Part shown: piece after piece, positions 58,871 to 64,000 of the stretch | How positions within the stretch are numbered: the first letter of the stretch is position 1 | Layout of the letters: each line of letters starts with the position of its first letter | Assembly (NCBI RefSeq): GCF_017592555.1 | Contig: NZ_JAGFNS010000001.1 | Span: 62,001-126,000, forward strand | Direction of reading: 5' to 3' | Length of the DNA: 64,000 nt | Origin: Actinoplanes flavus | GTDB taxonomy: Bacteria; Actinomycetota; Actinomycetes; Mycobacteriales; Micromonosporaceae | Position numbers and translations under genes: made by a program | Notes under the pieces: model-generated | Database searches by the model: none | What the model saw: only the letters and a program-made list of their open reading frames with translations | What the model was told of the DNA's origin: nothing

Positions 58871-60021
58871 TGGTTGCTGCTCACCTCGTCGTACAGCTGG
58901 TCGAAGAGCTCGCGGACGCCCTCCTCGGCGTTGCCGCGACTGTCCAGGTAGTCGCCGAACAGCTCACGTGGGGAACGGCCGGCCCGCTCCGCCGACCGCG
59001 CCCCCGACCGGCTCGGCAGCATGTCCGGGTCGATGCGCACCTCCAGCGCGTTGGGCAGCAGCTCCTGCACGTCCTCCCGGAGGCCGGGCCGTGGCGCCTC
59101 CCGGACCAGGACACGCAACCAGGCGTCCGGAAGGTTCACCGTGGCGAGCTGCTCCAGGGTGCCGCGCACGGTCCGTAGGGTGAGCGCCGAGGTGACCGGC
59201 ACGTCCCGGACCTGGGCCGCCTTGTCGCAGGAGACGTCGACGACCGCCACCGAGCAGACGTTCTCCTCCTCGCCGAAGTCGACGGCGAGCGGGCTGCCCG
59301 AATAGCGGGTGGGGCACGGTGAGATCACCGACTGGGTCCGGTGCAGGTGACCGAGCGCGACGTAGTGCGCGTTCGGCGGGAAGACCGTGGCCGGCACCGC
59401 GTAACCCATCACGGTGTGCGCCTCACGCTCGCCGCCGCCGGTGCTCGCCCCGACGATCGTCAGGTGGGCGGTCAGCAGGTTGACCACGCCCGGCTCGGCG
59501 AACGGCTCACTGAGCTTGGCGATCAGCCGGGCCACCAGGTCCGCGTAGGTCTGGTTGGCCTCGGCGGCGGTCAGGTCGTACATCTCGGCGGCGCGGATCG
59601 CGTACCGCTGGGAGAGGAACGGCAGGGCGACCAGCCGCCACCGCTCACCGCCCTCGGTGACGCCCTCGATCAGAAGATCGTTCAGATCACCTTGGGGGTA
59701 CGACCCGCGCAGCTCGATCCCGGCGGCGTCGGCCCACGGGCGCAGCGCGTCGAGAGCCGCCCCGTTGTCGTGGTTGCCGCCGATCGCCACCACCCGGGCG
59801 CCGGTCCGGCGCAGGGCGGAGAGCGCGCGGGTCACCAGCTTGGTGGCGTCAGCCGTCGGCGCCGCCGTGTCGTAGAGATCGCCCGCCACGATCACCAGGT
59901 CGGGTTTCTCGGCCTGGGCGATCTCGATCACCTGGGCGAGCACCCGGCGATGCTCGTCACGACGGTCGCGGCCCTTGAGAACCTTCCCGACGTGCCAGTC
60001 GGAGGTGTGCAGGATGCGCAT
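58867..60021 (-). CDS. sbcD: SbcD/Mre11-type nuclease
   Basis: 384 residues with the five metallophosphoesterase motifs: TSDWHVGKVLKGRDR at 6-20, VAGDLYDTAAPT near 45, AIGGNHDNGAALD near 78, LTAHLTIVG near 182 and ALGHLHRTQ near 224. The C-terminal part is the capping domain. It forms the nuclease half of the SbcCD complex and cuts DNA with Mn2+. It lies 21 bases after the HerA-like gene. Confidence 0.94.
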   Translation of the reverse strand: MRILHTSDWHVGKVLKGRDRRDEHRRVLAQVIEIAQAEKPDLVIVAGDLYDTAAPTADATKLVTRALSALRRTGARVVAIGGNHDNGAALDALRPWADAAGIELRGSYPQGDLNDLLIEGVTEGGERWRLVALPFLSQRYAIRAAEMYDLTAAEANQTYADLVARLIAKLSEPFAEPGVVNLLTAHLTIVGASTGGGEREAHTVMGYAVPATVFPPNAHYVALGHLHRTQSVISPCPTRYSGSPLAVDFGEEENVCSVAVVDVSCDKAAQVRDVPVTSALTLRTVRGTLEQLATVNLPDAWLRVLVREAPRPGLREDVQELLPNALEVRIDPDMLPSRSGARSAERAGRSPRELFGDYLDSRGNAEEGVRELFDQLYDEVSSNQ

Positions 60022-60042
60022 CGCTGAACCCTAGTCCGATCC

Positions 60043-61788
60043 CTAGAACGGAATGTCGTCGTCGGCCCCTGGTCGCCCGCCTATCACCGCGAACGGGTCG
60101 GCGCCCTGTACGATCGACCGCAACGTCTCGGCCGGCGGCGGCCCCGACTCCGACTTGCGGGTGGCCCACGCCGGGAACGGGAACTCGACGCAGAGCGGGA
60201 CCGGGATGTCCGGCTGGTTGACGAACATCGTGCCGGGCCGGGCCAGCAGGGCGCGCTGGCGCATGGCCGGGGGCAGGAAACCGTACTCCGGGCGGGACGC
60301 CTCGGCCGGATCGAGCCGGCCCACCACCCGGATCGCCGAGTTCGTCACGATCCGCCGCTCCACCTCGCTCGCGGTCTGCTGGGCGCCGATCAGGATCACG
60401 CCGAGCGAGCGGCCACGCTCGGCGATGTCGAGCAGCACCTCCTTGATCGGGGAGGAGCCCTCGCGAGGGGCGTACTTGTTCAGCTCGTCGAGGACCACGA
60501 AGAGCAGCGGGCGGCCGGTGCCGGCCTTCTCCTTCTCCTCGAACTCGGTCTTCAGCGTCACGCCGACCACGAACCGCTGTGCCCGGTCCGGCAGGTTGTG
60601 CAGGTCGACCACGGTGACCTGGGCGCTGTCCGCGGTCTTGATCTGGTGCGGGCGGCGCTGCGCCAGGTCGCCGCGGATCAGCCGGGACAGGTCCCGCTTG
60701 CTGCCGATCAGCCGGCGGGCGAAGGCGTTGACCGTGCCCATGTTGACCGCGCTGCCGGCCCAGGTCGAGCGGGTCTCGTCGTCGGTGAGCTGCTCGACGA
60801 CGTGGTCCACGAGATCCTGGTACGAGCTGATCCGCTGCCCGTCGATGCTGATGCCGCCCTCCGCCGGGACCGCGTACCGGGCCAGGTGGGCGGTGACCGA
60901 GTGGACCACCATCGTGTACTGCTGGCGCTCGTCGTCGGCGTCGGCGAACACGTACGGAAGGAGCTTCTTCTCGCAGAACTCGGCCAGCGTCCAGTAGAAC
61001 GCGTCGACACCGGTGAGGCGGCTGGCCACGTCCGGCGCTCCGGACGAGTCGCCGGCGCGCGGCGGGGCGTAGACCCGGACGTCCGGGAACGGCGCGGCGG
61101 GCAGACCGAGAAGCGCGTACGCCGAGCGGGTCGCGTCGTCCAGCTTCGTGTTCGGATGGTCCAGGAAGAGCAGGTCCTCACCCTTGACGTTGAAGATCAG
61201 CGCCCGCGCGTTCGTCCCGTCGGCGCCCAGCTGACCGGACCGGAACACCGAGTAGAGCAGGAACGTGGCGAAACTGGTCTTGGTGGCCACGCCGGAGATG
61301 CCGGAGATCGACACGTGCGCGCCGCGGGTGCCGTCGAGGAAGTCGGCGTTCAGGAAGACCGGGACCCCGTCACGCCCGGTGCCCATCGGGACCCGCCGCT
61401 CCATCCGGTCGAAGTGCAGCGCGGCGTCGCGGGCGTCGCCGCTGGCCCGGTGCACCACCGCGCCGGGGGCGGGCGGGACGTAGAGCTCCGGGTCGACGCG
61501 GGTGGTGGTGATCTCGGCGGCCTCCTGCACCATCGCGGGCAGGGTGCCGTCGGCGATGGCGAACACGTCCGAGTCGAACTGGGCCCCCTCGTGCCGGGCG
61601 CGCACCTGGGTGACCACCCCGGCGATCGTCACCGGCTCGCGGTCCGGCAGGTCACGGCGGGTCACCACGACGTCGTCGAGCTGGAGGTAGCTGCCGGGGG
61701 TCACGGCCGTCCAGAACTGCAGGGGGGTGGCGTCCGCGGTGCCCAGCACGCGGCCGACGGAGGAAGTTTCGTCAGACACGTCGATCAT
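60043..61788 (-). CDS. herA: HerA-like hexameric DNA-pump ATPase
   Basis: 581 residues. An N-terminal HAS-barrel (about 8-110) begins VGRVLGTADATPLQFW; the ATPase core has the Walker A-type loop GISGVATKTSFATF near 163-176, Walker B FVVLDELNKYAPREG near 428-442 and the sensor region LIGAQQTASEVERRIV followed by RVVGRLD. HerA translocates along double-stranded DNA as a ring and feeds NurA. It is first of the four-gene operon. GAGG stands 4 bases before the ATG. Confidence 0.88.
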   Translation of the reverse strand: MIDVSDETSSVGRVLGTADATPLQFWTAVTPGSYLQLDDVVVTRRDLPDREPVTIAGVVTQVRARHEGAQFDSDVFAIADGTLPAMVQEAAEITTTRVDPELYVPPAPGAVVHRASGDARDAALHFDRMERRVPMGTGRDGVPVFLNADFLDGTRGAHVSISGISGVATKTSFATFLLYSVFRSGQLGADGTNARALIFNVKGEDLLFLDHPNTKLDDATRSAYALLGLPAAPFPDVRVYAPPRAGDSSGAPDVASRLTGVDAFYWTLAEFCEKKLLPYVFADADDERQQYTMVVHSVTAHLARYAVPAEGGISIDGQRISSYQDLVDHVVEQLTDDETRSTWAGSAVNMGTVNAFARRLIGSKRDLSRLIRGDLAQRRPHQIKTADSAQVTVVDLHNLPDRAQRFVVGVTLKTEFEEKEKAGTGRPLLFVVLDELNKYAPREGSSPIKEVLLDIAERGRSLGVILIGAQQTASEVERRIVTNSAIRVVGRLDPAEASRPEYGFLPPAMRQRALLARPGTMFVNQPDIPVPLCVEFPFPAWATRKSESGPPPAETLRSIVQGADPFAVIGGRPGADDDIPF

Positions 61789-61885
61789 CGTGCCTCAGCG
61801 GTACGACAAAATGCCCGCGCCCTCGGCTGTCCACAACTTGTGGGGTCCATCCACCGAGTTATGCACAAGATCTTGATTCCACGAA

Positions 61886-62581
61886 TCAGGCGCTCCGGGC
61901 GTACCTCAGAAAAAGCATGTCCCCGTGGACGAGCGCGTGCCGCAGCGACATCCGCCGAGGCGGCGACGGCGGTCCGTGCGCGATGCGGCCCGCCGGGCCG
62001 CCGACCAGCAACGGAGCGACCGTGAGACACAGCTCGTCGACCAGATCGGCGGCGATCATCGCGCCCAGCAGCCCCGGCCCGCCCTCGCAGAGCACCTGGG
62101 TCGCGCCGCGCTCGTGCAGCAGCCGCAGCCCGGCCGCGAGGTCGACCTCGGTGTCACCCGTGGGGATGATTTCGGCGACCGCGCGGACCGGCGAATCGGG
62201 GGCGGCCCGGTGGGTCAGCACGATCGGCGGAATCGGGGCGTCCGAGAAGACCAACTGCGCGGGGTCCAGGTCGAGGGAGCCGGAGACGATCACCATGAGC
62301 GGGAACTCGGGCAGCCCGTGCGCGACCCGCCAGGCCCGCGCGGACGGGGTCAGCCGCAGGGCGTCGTAGCCCTCGGCGCGGATCGTGCCGGCCGCCACCA
62401 CGAGGGCGTCGCAGACCATCCGCAGGGTGTCGAAGACCTCCTTGTCACCGGGCCCTTGCAGGCCGGCGGAGAGTCCGTCGACGGTGACCGCGCCGTCGGC
62501 GCTGGCGATGAAGTTCACCCGGAGGACCGGCCGCCCGGCACGCGGATAGTGGGCGACGAGCGCCGCGGGGTCGAGATTCAC
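61886..62581 (-). CDS. RibD C-terminal-type pyrimidine reductase domain protein
   Basis: 231 residues from a GTG that overlaps the stop of a 39-residue upstream frame (GTGA). The RibD_C/DHFR-like fold is marked by VLRVNFIASADGAVTVDG, VVAAGTIRAEGYDALR, VLCEGGPGLLGAMIA and DELCLTVAPLLVGG. In riboflavin synthesis this domain reduces the ribosyl chain with NADPH; stand-alone copies in actinobacteria are of uncertain role. No deaminase domain is present. The longer frame upstream is rejected. Confidence 0.88.
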   Translation of the reverse strand: MNLDPAALVAHYPRAGRPVLRVNFIASADGAVTVDGLSAGLQGPGDKEVFDTLRMVCDALVVAAGTIRAEGYDALRLTPSARAWRVAHGLPEFPLMVIVSGSLDLDPAQLVFSDAPIPPIVLTHRAAPDSPVRAVAEIIPTGDTEVDLAAGLRLLHERGATQVLCEGGPGLLGAMIAADLVDELCLTVAPLLVGGPAGRIAHGPPSPPRRMSLRHALVHGDMLFLRYARSA

Positions 62582-62697
62582 GGACCGGGCGGACCGGTGA
62601 CCGGCGGGGTCGGCTCGGGCTCGCGGTGCTGGCAGTCGCACCACGAACCGCCGCGGCAGTCGTCGTGCCGCCGCTGCCGGCAGGCTGCGCAGATCAT
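62578..62697 (-). CDS. Cys-rich micropeptide (39 aa) coupled to the RibD-like gene
   Basis: ATG 62697 opens a 39-residue frame: MICAACRQRRHDDCRGG followed by SWCDCQHRE and a Pro-rich tail. Five Cys (positions 3, 6, 14, 20, 22) and two His (11, 24) in 24 residues suggest a metal-binding knuckle. Its stop overlaps the GTG of the reductase gene by 4 bases, the same coupling used in other operons here. It is too short to be called by size alone, but composition and coupling make it credible. Confidence 0.6.
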   Translation of the reverse strand: MICAACRQRRHDDCRGGSWCDCQHREPEPTPPVTGPPGP

Positions 62698-62760
62698 GTG
62701 CCGACCCTACGGCACTGTCCGACACCCGACCGGCGCGGTTCTCCGAACATCGCGAACTCC

Positions 62761-62766
62761 TACTCT
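62761..62766 (+). promoter_or_regulatory. Candidate -10 box ahead of a leader peptide
   Basis: TACTCT lies exactly 6 bases before the GTG at 62773, the spacing seen at other leaderless starts in this window. Confidence 0.35.
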
Positions 62767-62772
62767 GACGTT

Positions 62773-62856
62773 GTGATTCCGGACATAAAGCTGCAGCTTG
62801 ACGGCCGGGACACGGCCGTGCAACGGGTCCGAAACGCCGAATGTGCAAGGTGTTGA
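62773..62856 (+). CDS. Possible leaderless leader peptide (27 aa)
   Basis: GTG-initiated frame of 27 residues, ending in ECARC and stop, 42 bases before the ACT-protein start. It has no ribosome site but stands 6 bases after a TACTCT box. The terminal Cys codons would suit a cysteine-sensing upstream ORF as known from mycobacteria. It could equally be a chance frame. Confidence 0.3.
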   Translation: MIPDIKLQLDGRDTAVQRVRNAECARC

Positions 62857-62898
62857 TCGCAGGACGGCGCCACCGGCCGTCGCGACGGGAGGAGTTTC

Positions 62899-63609
62899 AT
62901 GTTGCTGCGGGTTCGAGTCACTCTGCCGGACCGTCCCGGCGCTCTGGGCCAGGTCGCGCGCACCCTCGGGGTGGCCGGCGCGGACATCGTCCAGGTGGTG
63001 GTGCTGGAACGGCTCGGCGGCCGCGCCGTCGACGACTTCACCGTGGTGTGGCCGGGCGCCACCCGCGTCGAGCGCCTCCTCGCCGGTCTCGCCGCGATCC
63101 CCGGTGTGCAGGTCGACGGCGTGTGGAAGGCGATAGGAGCCCCGGTCAACGGCGGCCACGACGCCGAACTGCTCGCCCAGGTCGCGGCGAACCCGGTGGA
63201 CGGCCTGGCCACCCTGGTCGACGCGGTGCCCGGCCTGCTGGCCGCCGACTGGGCCGCGGCCGCCGTGGTGCCGGCCGACTGGGCGGCCCGCAGCGGCGCC
63301 GGCGGCGGCAGCGAGCCGCGGTCGGTCTACGCGAGCTGGCGTGCCCCGTCCCCGCTGCACCTGCCCGAGGTCACCCCGCTGCGGGCCCGGCCGATGGCCG
63401 AGCCGGGCGGCGCACGGTACGCGGTGGCACCCTTCGGCCGGGCCGGGCTGGTTCTGGTCGTCGCCCGTGCCGACGACGAGGACCTGCCCGCCGCCGCCTT
63501 CCACGTGACCGAGGTGGACCGGGTCGCCCAGTTGGTGAGGGCCGCCGCGGTCATCCTCGGCGACCGTCTGGACGCCGTCGGCGCGCCCGCCGGAGCCACC
63601 CCGGTGTGA
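62899..63609 (+). CDS. ACT-domain protein
   Basis: 236 residues. The N-terminal ACT domain (1-75) reads LRVRVTLPDRPGALGQVARTLG, with the ligand-turn PDRPGAL, then VDDFTVVW. The rest (about 80-236) has no recognised motif and may be a second, diverged sensory domain. ACT domains bind amino acids and regulate enzymes or transcription. GGGAGGAG precedes the ATG by 6 bases. Followed after 87 bases by another ACT protein. Confidence 0.85.
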   Translation: MLLRVRVTLPDRPGALGQVARTLGVAGADIVQVVVLERLGGRAVDDFTVVWPGATRVERLLAGLAAIPGVQVDGVWKAIGAPVNGGHDAELLAQVAANPVDGLATLVDAVPGLLAADWAAAAVVPADWAARSGAGGGSEPRSVYASWRAPSPLHLPEVTPLRARPMAEPGGARYAVAPFGRAGLVLVVARADDEDLPAAAFHVTEVDRVAQLVRAAAVILGDRLDAVGAPAGATPV

Positions 63610-63696
63610 TGCTCCTGACCCGGTAACCCCTGGTGAAGGCAATATTCGCGCAACAACGCCGGTGCACTCTTGAGGGCGGAGGAAAGGAGTGCCCGC

Positions 63697-64000
63697 ATGG
63701 CGTTGTGGCGGATCAGGGCCACGGTCGACGACCGTCCCGGCTACCTCTCGGTGCTGACCGCGAGCCTGGCTCTGCGGTCGGTGAACATTCTCGCCGTCCA
63801 GGTGCACACCACCGAGGAGGGCGCGGTCGACGACTTCCTGGTGGACGCGCCGGACACGCTCACCGAGGCCGACCTGATGGCGGCGGTGGTCAAGGGCCGC
63901 GGGCGGGACGCGTTCGTCGGCCGGGCCGAGGCGGAGGGCCTGGCCGACCAGCCGACCCGCGGCCTGGCGCTGGCCGGGCGCCTGGTGCACGAGCCGGATT
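63697..64000 (+). CDS. ACT-domain protein, 3-prime truncated by the window end
   Basis: The first 101 residues are visible. The ACT domain (about 1-70) starts WRIRATVDDRPGYLSVLTAS and continues VNILAVQVHTTEEGAVDDF. What follows is cut off, so the full length and other domains are unknown. GGAAAGGAG stands 7 bases before the ATG. Same orientation as the preceding ACT gene. Confidence 0.85.
   Translation, partial: MALWRIRATVDDRPGYLSVLTASLALRSVNILAVQVHTTEEGAVDDFLVDAPDTLTEADLMAAVVKGRGRDAFVGRAEAEGLADQPTRGLALAGRLVHEPD

Overview
The window is a chromosomal stretch of a very high-GC actinomycete. The evidence is GC-rich third codon positions throughout, frequent GTG starts, ATGA/GTGA stop-start couplings, TAnnnT boxes placed directly upstream of start codons (leaderless genes), a tRNA-Gly/Cys/Val cluster, actinobacterial cobalamin genes, and secreted enzymes with CBM2 and GH64 domains. 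A member of the Micromonosporaceae (for example Actinoplanes) would fit, but that is inference. No integrase, transposase, phage gene, CRISPR array or rRNA operon is seen, so this looks like core and species-level genome, with one probable acquired island (a DarT/DarG toxin-antitoxin pair of visibly lower GC).

Layout. 0-3.3 kb: a TrpF-like protein, a nitroreductase divergent from a MarR regulator, a three-tRNA operon and a GNAT acetyltransferase. 3.3-6.3 kb: a flavin electron-transfer operon (ferric-reductase-like membrane flavoprotein, exported FMN-binding protein, ApbE flavinyltransferase). 6.4-9.1 kb: cobL-cobM-cobK. 9.1-15.5 kb: a coupled pair of unknown membrane proteins, an NAD(P)-binding protein, a GlxA-type AraC regulator facing a 40-residue membrane peptide, an exported TAP-type peptidase and an unknown protein. 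15.5-23.3 kb: polysaccharide use, with a secreted CBM2-GH64 beta-1,3-glucanase and an arabino-oligosaccharide operon (binding protein, two permeases, GH51 arabinofuranosidase) facing a LacI repressor with a 16-bp palindrome between them. 23.3-26.1 kb: DarTG and a LigD-type polymerase domain.

26.1-36.2 kb: acyl-CoA dehydrogenase, PAS-GGDEF diguanylate cyclase, a membrane alpha/beta hydrolase, two small membrane proteins, a Ycf48-like beta-propeller, and a NarL-type two-component pair divergent from a membrane fatty acid desaturase, reminiscent of DesK/DesR/Des. 36.3-50 kb: housekeeping and lipid genes (CDP-alcohol phosphotransferase, GT39-type glycosyltransferase, GMC sterol-type oxidase, AraC regulator, SDR, dNTPase, LURP-one protein, metallo-hydrolase, nucleotidyltransferase, diacylglycerol-kinase-like protein, GAF protein, CNNM/CBS protein, AlkA-like glycosylase). 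50.3-54.8 kb: an ECF sigma/anti-sigma pair heading a run of exported proteins (a PF03640-type lipoprotein, a DUF4142 protein, a DQNQGGG-repeat protein).

55.4-61.8 kb is the most striking block: one tightly packed operon encoding a HerA-like ATPase, SbcD (Mre11), SbcC (Rad50) and a protein I read as a NurA nuclease, the same set that archaea use for DNA end resection. The window ends with a RibD-C-type reductase coupled to a 39-residue Cys-rich peptide, a possible leaderless leader peptide, and two consecutive ACT-domain proteins, the second cut by the window edge.
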